This document shows, piece after piece, positions 49,669 to 57,982 of a stretch of DNA of 64,000 nucleotides (position 1 is its first letter; every line of letters begins with the position of its first letter). Made by a program: the position numbers and the translations under genes. This DNA comes from Streptomyces alfalfae (GTDB lineage: Bacteria > Actinomycetota > Actinomycetes > Streptomycetales > Streptomycetaceae). Under the pieces are notes generated by a model. That model was not told the origin of the DNA and made no database searches. It saw nothing but the letters and a program-made list of their open reading frames with translations. The stretch is from the NCBI RefSeq assembly GCF_004127445.1, contig NZ_QEXM01000042.1:186001-250000 (forward strand), written 5' to 3'.

Positions 49669-50943
49669 TTACGCGGTCTGCTCCAGCGTCGCCTCGACGT
49701 CCACGAAGCCCTTGCGCGCCGGGACGAGCCTGCCGTCCCGCACGGTCTGGAACGTGACGCCCGAGTTGATCAGCCGCGGGAACTCGCTGGCCGCGATCAG
49801 ATCCTCGAAACGCCAGCTCAGCGTCGGGGTGAGGCCGCCCGTCTCGACCCGCAGGCCGTCGTCGAGGGCGCGCCGCAGGGAGTGGGCGGTGACGTCGCCG
49901 CCGTCGAGGGACTCCACGGCCCGCTTCAGGACGGTGTACGCGATCCACGTGGTCTGCACGCCCGCGTCGGCCGGGTCGACCCGGTTGTCGCCGAACGCCT
50001 GCTCGCGGATGACCTTGCGCATCTCCGCCCACCTGGCGTCGCCGGACGCCGGGTACCAGCCGGTGACGTAGGCCCCTTCGTAGGGGCCGTTCGCGCCGCC
50101 GGTGCGGTCGACCAGCGACTGGTCGACGCTGCCGAGCACCGAGGAGATCCGCACCGGCGGATAGTCGTCCCTGGTGCGCCGGAACGAGTCGTAGAAGGTG
50201 TCGGTGCGCGCCCCGAGCGCGGCGGTCACACAGCCGTCGCCGGTGCCCGCGTGCCGCAGCGCCTGCTCGGCCTGCGGGGTGAGGTCGGTGCCGTCCTCGG
50301 GGGCGCGGATGTCGGCGACCGGCTTGTGGTCGCCGTCGGCGAGCCCGGCGTTGAGGAGCTTGGGCAGCTCGTCGCCGGCCAGGGTGTCGGGGCGTACGAG
50401 GGAGACGCGGTCGCAGCGGTCGGCGAGCTGGCGGCCGTTGCCCGCGAGGAGGGCCGGCTCACCGCCGTTGACCGGGTAGGACAGCGGGCTGGAGAACTCG
50501 TCGTCGGTGATGCCGTAGCCGCCGATGTACGGGATGCCGGCGACCTCCAGGGGGGCGAGGAAGGATCGGCCGTGCTGGCTGTACGCGCCGACGACCGCGG
50601 CCACCTCCTCGTCGACCGCCTTGCGCGCGCACGCGGCGGCGCCGACCGGATCGTTGTGGTCGTTGCAGGTCAGGACCTTCAGCTCGCGGCCGTCGATGCC
50701 GCCGTGGGCGTTGACCCAGCGGGCGTAGGCCTCGGCCATGGCGGGGACGCCCGGCTTGTTGGTGGCCTTGGTGTTCTCCGGGGCCCAGGTCATGACGGTG
50801 ATGGGGTCATCCCTGGAACCCCCCGTGGTGCCAGGGATGACCCCGCATCCGGCGGTCAGGGCGACGCACGCCGCCGCGGCGGCCACGGAGAGCGCGGCGT
50901 GTCGGTGGGGGCGGGGGAGGAAGGAGCGTCGCCGACCGGTCAT
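49669..50943 (-). CDS. branched-chain amino acid-type solute-binding lipoprotein
   Basis: A 424-residue extracytoplasmic binding protein of the LivK/peripla_BP_6 class. A lipoprotein signal ends at L-T-A-G-C (about residues 30-34), and the mature protein starts C-G-V-I-P-G. Family segments include ITVMTWAPENTKATNKPGVPAMAEAYARWVNAHGGIDGRELKVLTCNDHNDPVGAAACARKAV in order, and VAAVVGAYSQHG. No permease or ATPase gene is adjacent, so it may be an orphan receptor or use a distant transporter. The start at 50943 is preferred; GTG 50955 is possible. Confidence 0.83.
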   Translation of the reverse strand: MTGRRRSFLPRPHRHAALSVAAAAACVALTAGCGVIPGTTGGSRDDPITVMTWAPENTKATNKPGVPAMAEAYARWVNAHGGIDGRELKVLTCNDHNDPVGAAACARKAVDEEVAAVVGAYSQHGRSFLAPLEVAGIPYIGGYGITDDEFSSPLSYPVNGGEPALLAGNGRQLADRCDRVSLVRPDTLAGDELPKLLNAGLADGDHKPVADIRAPEDGTDLTPQAEQALRHAGTGDGCVTAALGARTDTFYDSFRRTRDDYPPVRISSVLGSVDQSLVDRTGGANGPYEGAYVTGWYPASGDARWAEMRKVIREQAFGDNRVDPADAGVQTTWIAYTVLKRAVESLDGGDVTAHSLRRALDDGLRVETGGLTPTLSWRFEDLIAASEFPRLINSGVTFQTVRDGRLVPARKGFVDVEATLEQTA

Positions 50944-51061
50944 GGCACCGCACACTTCCGGTCACGGGCCAACCGAGGAGTGACTCGCTCTCAACGGACG
51001 GTGACATCACGGTGAACGGGCGGGGGCCGATTCGAGAGCGTGACGTGGGAACGTACGATCG

Positions 51062-51562
51062 ATGACCGTGCAAGGTTCGGAGAACTCTTCCCGTCGCGGC
51101 CGTCGCTCCAGCACCATGGGTGGCATGCCGACCAACGACATGCCGTGGTGGCGCTGGCGCAGCAACGTGCGCTCGGCGCTGCACATGCTCTCCGACCCCG
51201 CGTTCCAGCAGAAGTGCTGGCTCGCCGGGCGTGAGGAGTACGGGGACGTGACCGACGCCGTGTACCGGCTGGTCGAGGACACGTGGCTGGACAACTGGTC
51301 CGCCGAGAAGTACGTCGGCACGATCTTCCGCGACTCCCAGGAGGCGGCGCTCGTCGACACGGCCGTGCTGCGGGTCCTGCGGATCATGCACGAGGTCGGG
51401 CCCGACGCCATGGTCTCCGTCTACCTCCGGCACCCGGGCTGGCCCGAGGCGGTGCGGGCGGCGCGCGACGCGCACGTACGCCTCGCCACGAGCGACGGGG
51501 AGGACCCGGACGAGCCGCCGCGGACGCTGGAGGTCCTGCGGATCATGACCCGGACCGGCTGA
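51062..51562 (+). CDS. conserved hypothetical protein
   Basis: A 166-residue protein without a domain I can name. It is acidic in its second half and has Trp-rich pattern PTNDMPWWRWRSNVRSALHM, DTWLDNWSAEKYVGTIFRDSQEAALVDTAVLRVLRIMHEVGPDA. The second part looks helical and soluble. The true start may be ATG 51116 or 51125 (MPTNDMPW), since the first 21 residues are Ser/Arg-rich and no good ribosome site precedes 51062. It is divergent from the lipoprotein gene and upstream of purU on the same strand. Confidence 0.7.
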   Translation: MTVQGSENSSRRGRRSSTMGGMPTNDMPWWRWRSNVRSALHMLSDPAFQQKCWLAGREEYGDVTDAVYRLVEDTWLDNWSAEKYVGTIFRDSQEAALVDTAVLRVLRIMHEVGPDAMVSVYLRHPGWPEAVRAARDAHVRLATSDGEDPDEPPRTLEVLRIMTRTG

Positions 51563-51646
51563 CCCCGCCGGCCGCGCCCCGGCGCGTCCGTCCCGGCTCT
51601 CGGGACGATTGCCCCCGGCGCGGCGGCCTGTGGGAACCTTGGCTGC

Positions 51647-52528
51647 ATGAACGAGCAGTCCGTGGCCCCGGCGGCCCCCGCTGAGCAGTACGTCCTCACC
51701 CTCTCCTGCCCCGACAAGCAGGGCATCGTGCACGCCGTGTCGAGTTACCTCTTCATGACCGGCTGCAACATCGAGGACAGCCAGCAGTTCGGTGACCACG
51801 ACACCGGTCTGTTCTTCATGCGCGTCCACTTCTCCGCCGAGTCCCCGGTGACCGTCGACAAGCTGCGGGCGAGCTTCGCCGCCGTCGGCGACTCCTTCCA
51901 CATGGACTGGCAGATCCACCGGGCCGAGGAGAAGATGCGGGTCGTCCTCCTGGTCTCGAAGTTCGGGCACTGCCTGAACGACCTGCTGTTCCGCTCGCGG
52001 ATCGGCGCGCTGCCGGTGGAGATCGCCGCCGTCGTCTCCAACCACACGGACTTCGCCGAGCTCGTCGCCTCGTACGACATCCCCTTCCACCACATCCCGG
52101 TGACGAAGGAGAACAAGCCCGAGGCCGAGGCGCGGCTCCTCGAACTCGTGCGCTCGCTCGACGTGGAGCTCGTCGTCCTCGCCCGCTACATGCAGGTGCT
52201 CTCGGACGACCTCTGCAAGGAGCTGAGCGGGCGGATCATCAACATCCACCACTCGTTCCTGCCGAGCTTCAAGGGCGCGAAGCCCTACCACCAGGCGCAC
52301 GCGCGCGGCGTGAAGCTGATCGGCGCGACCGCGCACTACGTGACGGCCGACCTCGACGAGGGGCCGATCATCGAGCAGGAGGTCGAGCGGGTCGGCCACG
52401 GCGTGACGCCCGACCAGCTCGTGGCGATCGGCCGCGACGTGGAGTGCCAGGCGCTCGCGAGGGCCGTGAAGTGGCACGCGGAGCGCAGGATTCTGCTGAA
52501 CGGCAGCCGCACGGTCGTCTTCGCCTGA
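51647..52528 (+). CDS. purU: formyltetrahydrofolate deformylase
   Basis: A 293-residue enzyme that hydrolyses 10-formyl-THF to formate and THF, balancing one-carbon units. The N-terminal ACT domain (YVLTLSCPDKQGIVHAVSSYLFMTGCNIEDSQQF) and the formyltransferase domain with the Asn-His-Asp triad (RIINIHHSFLPSFKGAKPYHQAHARGVKLIGATAHYVTADLDEGPIIEQE in sequence order) are clear. The ATG at 51647 begins MNEQSVAPAAPAEQ; the leader is typical of actinobacterial PurU. Confidence 0.94.
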   Translation: MNEQSVAPAAPAEQYVLTLSCPDKQGIVHAVSSYLFMTGCNIEDSQQFGDHDTGLFFMRVHFSAESPVTVDKLRASFAAVGDSFHMDWQIHRAEEKMRVVLLVSKFGHCLNDLLFRSRIGALPVEIAAVVSNHTDFAELVASYDIPFHHIPVTKENKPEAEARLLELVRSLDVELVVLARYMQVLSDDLCKELSGRIINIHHSFLPSFKGAKPYHQAHARGVKLIGATAHYVTADLDEGPIIEQEVERVGHGVTPDQLVAIGRDVECQALARAVKWHAERRILLNGSRTVVFA

Positions 52529-52553
52529 CGCCTCGCGGGAGCCCGGCGCGGCG

Positions 52554-53732
52554 CTACAGCCGGCTCAGCGACGCCGCCGAGAACAGGACGTCACGGATCG
52601 CCTCGCGGTCCCCGTCCTGACCGGCGGCGGCCTCCTCCGGCGGGATGTGGCCCGCGGCCAGGCGGCAGAACTCCACGCCGTCCAGCGCCACGTGCGCCAC
52701 CTCGCGCTCGGCCGACGCGGTGGCGCCCGGTGAGTCCAGCGGGATGAACCACTCGCCGCCGCCGAGCCCCTCGATCTCCAGGCGCAGGCTCCGGCCGGGC
52801 GCGCCCGCCGCGACCAGGTCACGCGAGGGCGCCGCGAGCCCGGAGCGGCGGCGGCCCGCCAGGGTGCCGGGGAGCATCCGCGCGGCGAGGTCGATCATGC
52901 GGTGGAGATGGCGGGGCGACGGCGGATCGTAGGGATACGCGACGGCGTCGGCGATGTCGGCCGCGTGGATCCAGCACTCGAAGGCGCGGTCCACCATCGC
53001 GTCCCGCAGCGGCAGTTCGATCCGCTGCCCGGCCCCTTCGCCGCCCTCGGGAGCCGTCCCGTACGGCACGGGCATCAGGCCCGAGCCGTCGCCCGCGAAG
53101 GAGACCGTGCGGACCAGCTCGTGCGTCTGGTCGCGCCAGGGGCCGCGCACCGCGCGAGTGGGCGGGAAGTACGACGCCTTCCAGTACGCCTCGGTGCGCT
53201 CGGCGGGGAGCTGGGGGTCCTTGGTCTCCGGACCGAGCGGATCGCCGAGGCCGAGGGCGACCGCGACCATGCCGTCCACGGCGAGGAGGTGCCCGATGAC
53301 TCCGGCCACGGTGGTCTTGCGGCTCACCTGGCCGCCCTCCTCGAACCAGCGCAGCCGCACCGGGGCGTGCCACTCGGAGTTGCCGATGTCCCGGAACAGG
53401 GCGTCGAGGCGGGCGCTCTCCGCGTCGTACGGGACGGCCCACCGGGGCACGGGTATGCGGGGCGGGCGGCGGCCCAGGCAGCTCTCCAGGACACGGGTGC
53501 GCAGGCCGGGATCGAGGTCGAGGCTCTCCTCGGCGTGCAGCAGGCCGACGGCGTCCCGCAGCCGCAGCGCCTCCTCCGCGCACGGCCCGCACTCGCCCAG
53601 GTGCTCCTCGACGGCGGTGGCCTCCGCGGGGGAGCACGCGGCGAGCGCCCAGGCGCCGAGCAGGGACTTCAGGACGGGGTGATCGAGGGCGAGCGGGGCG
53701 GGCGGCGGCTCGGGCAGGTCGGAGCCGGTCAC
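52554..53732 (-). CDS. zinc anti-sigma factor fused to MDMPI domain
   Basis: A 392-residue fusion. The N-terminal ZAS motif H44-x3-C48-x2-C51 (VEEHLGECGPCAEEA) of zinc-binding anti-sigma factors is followed by a mycothiol-dependent maleylpyruvate isomerase (MDMPI) type domain (from about residue 115: RWFEEGGQVSRKTTVAGVIGHLLAVDGMVAVALG; ECWIHAADIADAVAYP). GTG 53732 overlaps the sigma stop by 4 bp (GTGA), so sigma and anti-sigma are coupled. No membrane span is seen. The fusion suggests a soluble sensor of a thiol-linked ligand; that is inference. Confidence 0.85.
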   Translation of the reverse strand: MTGSDLPEPPPAPLALDHPVLKSLLGAWALAACSPAEATAVEEHLGECGPCAEEALRLRDAVGLLHAEESLDLDPGLRTRVLESCLGRRPPRIPVPRWAVPYDAESARLDALFRDIGNSEWHAPVRLRWFEEGGQVSRKTTVAGVIGHLLAVDGMVAVALGLGDPLGPETKDPQLPAERTEAYWKASYFPPTRAVRGPWRDQTHELVRTVSFAGDGSGLMPVPYGTAPEGGEGAGQRIELPLRDAMVDRAFECWIHAADIADAVAYPYDPPSPRHLHRMIDLAARMLPGTLAGRRRSGLAAPSRDLVAAGAPGRSLRLEIEGLGGGEWFIPLDSPGATASAEREVAHVALDGVEFCRLAAGHIPPEEAAAGQDGDREAIRDVLFSAASLSRL

Positions 53733-54316
53733 AGTGCCTTCCCGTACCCGGGTGAGGCGCCGGAGGCGCGGCCGGCGGAGGGCGTGTCGTTGGCCGTCGA
53801 CAGGAGCTGGAGGCCGAGGCGGAGCCTGCGCCGGGCCTCGTCCTCGGTGACGCCGAGGTCGGCGGCCGCCTGGCGGTAGTCCCGCCGCTGGAAGTACGCC
53901 AGCTCGAGCGCGGCCCGCAGCGGGGTGGGCATGGCCGTCACGATGTAGTCCGCGCGGGCCGCCGCCGAGGCGCGGCGGACCTTGCGCTCCAGCTCCTCCG
54001 GGGTGCCCCCGCCCTCGGCGAGGGCGGCCGACTCGGTCCGGCGGAGCCTGCGGACGGCCCGCTCGTGCGTCAGCGTGGCGAGCCAGGAGCGCAGAGGGCC
54101 CTGCTTCGGGTCGTACGCGTCGGGGTTCTCCCATACGTGGGCGAAGACCTCGCGGGTGATGCGGTCGGCGCCGCTCTCGTCGCCCAGGACGCGGTGGGCG
54201 AGGCCGTGCACCAGCGAGGCGAAGCGGTCGTACAGCTCGCCGAGCGCGGCGGCCTCCCCGTGCGCGAGCCGCTGCTGCATCCTGCGGTCCCAGCGCCGCG
54301 GCGCGTCCTTCGGCAT
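53729..54316 (-). CDS. ECF-type RNA polymerase sigma factor
   Basis: A 195-residue sigma factor with region 2 (ALGELYDRFASLVHGLAHRVLGDESGADRITREVFAHVWENPDAYDP, then GPLRSWLATLTHERAVRRLRR) and region 4 (ALELAYFQRRDYRQAAADLGVTEDEARRRLRLGLQLL). It lacks region 3, as ECF sigmas do. ATG 54316 has GAGGGGG five bases upstream; the frame to 54385 adds residues without similarity. It is translated with the downstream anti-sigma. Its targets are unknown. Confidence 0.88.
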   Translation of the reverse strand: MPKDAPRRWDRRMQQRLAHGEAAALGELYDRFASLVHGLAHRVLGDESGADRITREVFAHVWENPDAYDPKQGPLRSWLATLTHERAVRRLRRTESAALAEGGGTPEELERKVRRASAAARADYIVTAMPTPLRAALELAYFQRRDYRQAAADLGVTEDEARRRLRLGLQLLSTANDTPSAGRASGASPGYGKAL

Positions 54317-54554
54317 GCCGCCCCCTCTTGCGCTCGCCGTGTCCGAACCCTCCCACGAATGTAGTCGGCGCCACTGACAGCGCACCTCTCTTTACGGCAA
54401 AGCGCGTTCCCCGCGCGGGGCCGGATGATATTGACGCGCCGATGCTGGTGTTTCATGGGAGGTGCAGATGGGCAGCCGAGGCTGAACGAAGCGTAGGGAC
54501 CGCTTCCGGATCACTCGGGGCCGGAGGAGAGCAGGCGAGCGAGAGGCGTGGCGC

Positions 54555-54929
54555 GTGACGCTCAAGGTGACGGTGGGCGAACAGAGCGGCTGGGCCGTGC
54601 TGCGGGTCTCCGGCGAGATGGACCTGCTGACCTCGCCCGTCCTGCGCCAGCGCGTGCACGAAGCCGTGGCCGACGGCCGTCGCAGCGTCGTCCTCGACCT
54701 CTCCGACGTGCTGTTCTGCGACTCCAGCGGGGTCGGCGTGCTGATCGCCACCCGCCGCCTGATCCGCTCCTGCCAGGGCCGGCTGCGCCTGATACTCCCT
54801 GCCCAGGGCGCCGTCGACGGCTCCCACGTCAACCGGGTCCTCGCGGCCCTCGGCGTCCGCAGGCTCTTCGAGGTCTTCCCCGGCGTGGACGAGGCGCTCG
54901 ACGAGGAGGCGACACCGCTCTCCGCGTGA
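54555..54929 (+). CDS. STAS-domain anti-anti-sigma factor
   Basis: A 124-residue STAS protein of the SpoIIAA/BldG type. The strand-helix pattern is WAVLRVSGEMDLLTSPVLRQRVHEAVADGRRSVVLDLSDVLFCDSSGVGVLIATRRL in order; the phosphorylatable Ser is in CDSSGVG (S57 or S58). Such proteins bind an RsbW-like kinase when unphosphorylated. GTG 54555 has GAGAGG upstream. It diverges from the ECF sigma gene; an RsbW-like ATPase gene lies 5.5 kb away (60398). Confidence 0.9.
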   Translation: MTLKVTVGEQSGWAVLRVSGEMDLLTSPVLRQRVHEAVADGRRSVVLDLSDVLFCDSSGVGVLIATRRLIRSCQGRLRLILPAQGAVDGSHVNRVLAALGVRRLFEVFPGVDEALDEEATPLSA

Positions 54930-54935
54930 GCGGTC

Positions 54936-55400
54936 CTACACGTGCCGCTTGGCCGTCGCCACGAAGTGGTTGACGGCGTCCCGCGTCACGCGGCGCCGCT
55001 CGGCGAGTTCCTCGCGGTCGGCGGACGTGTGCACGGTGGCGACCTGCTCCAGCGTCTCCCCGGCCAGCCGGACCAGTTCCTCGTCGCCGGAGAGCAACTG
55101 CACGCGGAACAGCGCCTCCTGCGCCTCGGAGCGCATCTCGTAGGAGCGGAAGCGGATCTCCTCCTGCTCCTCGCGGTCCTCCATCCTGCTGAACCAGCGG
55201 TCCACCAGGATGCGCCGGTAGTTGACCAGCGCGCCCGCGTACGCGCAGTAGGCGTCGATCCGTTCCTGGCGCAGTCTCTCGCTGCGGGTGAACGCCTCGG
55301 TCCGCTCGACCGTCCTGCGCTGGAAGGAGTGCGTGACTCCCGCGCCCAGGAGGGTCCCGAGCACCGCTATGACACTTGCCGCGACAGCTTCCACGGACAA
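54936..55400 (-). CDS. conserved hypothetical membrane-anchored protein
   Basis: A 154-residue protein with one N-terminal hydrophobic segment (VAASVIAVLGTLLGAGVTHSF, about residues 6-26) and a long charged helical region rich in Arg and Glu (TVERTEAFTRSERLRQERIDAYCAYAGALVNYRR and EQEEIRFRSYEMRSEAQEALFRVQLLSGDEELVRLAGETLEQV in order). It is probably a signal-anchored coiled-coil protein with the coil in the cytoplasm. No family recognised. It converges with the STAS gene with 6 bp between stops. Confidence 0.7.
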   Translation of the reverse strand: MSVEAVAASVIAVLGTLLGAGVTHSFQRRTVERTEAFTRSERLRQERIDAYCAYAGALVNYRRILVDRWFSRMEDREEQEEIRFRSYEMRSEAQEALFRVQLLSGDEELVRLAGETLEQVATVHTSADREELAERRRVTRDAVNHFVATAKRHV

Positions 55401-55571
55401 CAGTGCAGCACATCACACCCGTGACACACCTCTGTCCCAGGATTCGGGCGGTCCTGACACAAGCCACGCTTTCCCGCCCTCCGGCGGCTCGCGACGACGT
55501 ACGCTCGCTGCTGCCGGGGTACCCACCCCCTGAACTGCACCCAACCGCGGAAAAGAGGCGGCCCGAAGACC

Positions 55572-56084
55572 ATGGACAGTGCCGAGTACGAGCGTAAGAT
55601 CGCGGCCCGGTTCGCCACCTTCGACCAGGACGGCAACAAGTACATCTCCCGTGAGGACTTCAGCACGGCGGCAGCCGCCCTGTGCAAGGAGTTCGGGGCG
55701 ACGGCGCGGTCCGACAAGGGGCAGGCCCTGTACCTGGGCGCCGAGGCGTTCTGGCAGGGCATGGCCGGGATCGCGGACCGTGACGGGGACCAGCGGATCA
55801 CGCGGGACGAGTTCGTGGGCGGCGCGGTGAAGCGGCTGCGGGACAACCCGGAGCGGTTCGCCGAGATCGCCCGGCCCTTCCTGCACGCCGTGATCGGCAT
55901 CGCCGACGGCGACGGCGACGGAGCGGTGGCCCCGGGCGAGATCGAGCGCGCGCTCAAGGCGCTCGGCGTGCCCGAGGACGTCGCGGGCACGGTCGCGGCC
56001 GGCCTCGACACCGACGGCGACGGCCGCGTGGCGGAGCAGGAGATCGTGGCGGGCTTCGCGCAGTACTTCACGGTTCCCGAGTGA
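55572..56084 (+). CDS. four-EF-hand calcium-binding protein (calerythrin-like)
   Basis: A 170-residue EF-hand protein of the bacterial calerythrin type. Loop 1 DQDGNKYISRED (18-29), loop 2 DRDGDQRITRDE (69-80), loop 3 DGDGDGAVAPGE (112-123) and loop 4 DTDGDGRVAEQE (146-157) all have Asp at positions 1 and 3 and Glu/Asp at 12. All four can bind Ca2+ by this criterion. It has no signal peptide, so it is cytoplasmic. Proteins of this type may buffer or signal calcium in actinomycetes. The stop lies within a 26-bp tandem duplication. Confidence 0.92.
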   Translation: MDSAEYERKIAARFATFDQDGNKYISREDFSTAAAALCKEFGATARSDKGQALYLGAEAFWQGMAGIADRDGDQRITRDEFVGGAVKRLRDNPERFAEIARPFLHAVIGIADGDGDGAVAPGEIERALKALGVPEDVAGTVAAGLDTDGDGRVAEQEIVAGFAQYFTVPE

Positions 56085-56112
56085 GCCGGTGGTTCACGGT
56101 TCCCGAGTGAGC
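56067..56112. repeat. 26-bp tandem duplication over two convergent stops
   Basis: TTCACGGTTCCCGAGTGAGC occurs at 56067-56086 and again at 56093-56112 (20 identical bases, period 26). The first copy carries the EF-hand stop (TGA 56082-56084); the second encodes the last codons and contains the stop of the AMP-ligase on the other strand. Confidence 0.85.
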
Positions 56113-57701
56113 GGCACGCGCGCGTAGCGCTCCCTCAGCTTGTACTTGAGCACCTTGCGCAGCGTCTCGTTGCGGGGAAGCGCCTCGACGACCTCCAGCT
56201 GTTCCGGCAGCTTGTAGGGGGCGAGGCCTTCCCCGCGCAGATACGCGGTCACGGCCTCCAGCGTGAGCGCGCCGCCGCCCGGCCGCCGCTCCACCACCGC
56301 GCAGACGCGTTCCCCGCGTTCGGGGTCGGGCAGGCCGATGACCGCCACGTCGCCGACGGCGGGGTGGCCGTGCAGGAGGTCCTCGATCTCCTTGGCGGAG
56401 ACGTTCTCCCCCTTGCGGATGATGACGTCCTTGGCGCGCCCGGTGAGCACCAGGTGGCCGCTCTCCGTGAGGTGGCCGAGGTCCCCGGTGACGAGGAACC
56501 CGTCGGTGTCGAAGGCGGCCGTGTCCTGCGCCGGGTCCAGATACCCGCGGCAGACGGCCTCGCCGCGCAGCCGCACCTCGCCGTCGACGCCGGGTCCGAG
56601 CCACCTGCCGTCGGCGTCGGTGATCCGGATCTCCATGCCGGGCGGCGGCCGTCCCTCCGTGGTCGCCAGGTTCTCCGCGGTGTCGTCCGGGGCGCCCATG
56701 GTGATCATCGGGACCTCGGTCATGCCGTAGCCGTGGGTCAGCGCGCAGCCCATCTCGCGTACGACGGCGTGGTAGATCTCCGGCGGCTTCGGCGCCCCGC
56801 CGCCCGCCAGGAGCCGCAGCGTGGGGATGACCTTCTCGCCCGGCGGCAGCTTGCGCTGCTCGGCGAGGAACATCGAGTAGAAGGCCGTCGAACCGCCCGC
56901 CACGGTCACGCCGTGCCGCCGGTAGCCCGCGAGCGCGTCCGGCAGCGCGAAGTGCTCGAACAGCACCGCCGGGAAGCCGTAGAGCAGCAGCATCACCGTG
57001 TAGTCGGGGCCCGCGATGTGCGCGAAGGGGAACGCCATCGAGCCCACGTCGGTCGCCTTCAGGCGCAGGGCGTGGGCGAGGCAGGAGCCGCCGGCGATGA
57101 GGGAGCGGTCGGTGTGCAGCACGCCCTTGGGGTCGGACGTCGTGCCCGACGTCCAGTAGATCCAGCGCACGTCGGCGCCGTCCGCGGGCGGGGCGGGCAG
57201 CACGGACGGATCGGCGTCGGGCAGCTCCTCGTGCGCCTCGAAGACGCCCCGTGCGCCGAGCCCGCGCGCCATCTCGGTGTGGTCGAAGCCGCGCCACACG
57301 CCGGGCACCGCGAAGTGCTCCGCCTTGGACTCCCGCAGGGCGAAGCCGACTTCGCGCTCGCGGGAGAAGGGGATGACGGGGGACTGGACGGCCCCGAGGC
57401 GGGCGAGCGCGAAGGAGAGCAGGGCCGTCTCGATGCGGGTGGGGAGCTGCCAGGCGACGACGGTGCCGGGGCGCACGCCCCGGGCGTACAGCCCGGCGGC
57501 GACGCGCTCGGCGCGGTCCCGCAGCGCGCCGAAGGTGAGCATGCGGTCGTCGGCCGGGTCGTCGGCGGCCTGGATCAGGACCGGCGCGTCGGGGGTGAGC
57601 GCGGCGCGGCGCTCCACCAGCTCCCAGAGCGTGCGGGAGGAGCCCAGCTCGTAGGCGGTCTCGTTCCGTCCGTGCGCGGTCCCGTGCTGCGCGGTGCTCA
57701 T
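56094..57701 (-). CDS. AMP-dependent acyl-CoA synthetase/ligase
   Basis: A 535-residue ANL-superfamily ligase that activates a carboxylic acid as acyl-CoA via acyl-AMP. Core motifs: A3 YWTSGTTSDPKG, A5 HGYGMTEVPM, A7 TGDLGHLTESG, A8 GRAKDVIIRKGENVSAKEIED, and A10 Lys in LPRNETLRKVLKYKL. ATG 57701 has AGGAGGT seven bases upstream; the frame to 57917 is non-conserved. It diverges from the dehydrogenase pair with an operator between (57805-57821) and probably feeds that pathway. The acid is not known; the class is fadD-like (medium-chain or cyclohexane/terpenoid-type). Confidence 0.88.
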   Translation of the reverse strand: MSTAQHGTAHGRNETAYELGSSRTLWELVERRAALTPDAPVLIQAADDPADDRMLTFGALRDRAERVAAGLYARGVRPGTVVAWQLPTRIETALLSFALARLGAVQSPVIPFSREREVGFALRESKAEHFAVPGVWRGFDHTEMARGLGARGVFEAHEELPDADPSVLPAPPADGADVRWIYWTSGTTSDPKGVLHTDRSLIAGGSCLAHALRLKATDVGSMAFPFAHIAGPDYTVMLLLYGFPAVLFEHFALPDALAGYRRHGVTVAGGSTAFYSMFLAEQRKLPPGEKVIPTLRLLAGGGAPKPPEIYHAVVREMGCALTHGYGMTEVPMITMGAPDDTAENLATTEGRPPPGMEIRITDADGRWLGPGVDGEVRLRGEAVCRGYLDPAQDTAAFDTDGFLVTGDLGHLTESGHLVLTGRAKDVIIRKGENVSAKEIEDLLHGHPAVGDVAVIGLPDPERGERVCAVVERRPGGGALTLEAVTAYLRGEGLAPYKLPEQLEVVEALPRNETLRKVLKYKLRERYARVPLTREP

Positions 57702-57804
57702 GCCGTCGACCTCCTGGCCGGGCCCGACTGACGGGGCGTCAGGCAATGCGGGAAGCGTAGGCCTGCCCGCCTTGTCGGTCCAGGGGTGCGGGGCTAGCCT
57801 AACT

Positions 57805-57821
57805 TCTGACGGGCCATCAGA
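57805..57821. promoter_or_regulatory. 17-bp operator, site 1 of acyl-CoA cluster
   Basis: TCTGACGG-G-CCATCAGA matches the 8-1-8 palindrome TCTGACGG-N-CCGTCAGA with one mismatch (A for G). It lies between the divergent AMP-ligase (start 57701) and the amidohydrolase remnant/dehydrogenase genes (57861, 57983). Two related sites lie at 62312-62345. Confidence 0.65.
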
Positions 57822-57860
57822 TAGTCTCGGAGCCCCGGACGGATGACCGGAGGAGACACC

Positions 57861-57974
57861 ATGACCGAGCTTCCCCGGATCGTCGGCGTCGACGACCCCG
57901 TGATCGCGCCGGCGCACCTCTTCGGGCCCCGGCCGCCCGCCCGGCCGGGGCCCGGACCGGACCGGGACAGGTAG
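57861..57974 (+). pseudogene. 5' remnant of an amidohydrolase gene
   Basis: ATG 57861, five bases after GGAGGAG, opens MTELPRIVGVDDPVIAPAHL followed by F-G-P-R-P-P-A-R-P and a Gly/Pro/Arg run, ending at TAG 57972-57974 after 37 codons. The first 21 residues match the N-terminus of actinobacterial amidohydrolases (in those I recall, V-D-D-H-V plus E-P-x-H-L-F). The His of the usual V-D-D-H is Pro here. The rest of the gene is absent. It is therefore a decayed or deleted gene that kept its start; a functional small peptide is possible but unlikely. Confidence 0.65.
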
Positions 57975-57982
57975 GCGGGCCC

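Noticed and set aside
57791..57806. GTTAGGCTAGCC-like half iron box (read on the minus strand) near the AMP-ligase promoter
   Set aside because: Only about 11 of 19 positions of the iron-box consensus agree and the second half is lost. It is unlikely to be bound by the DmdR1-like protein.
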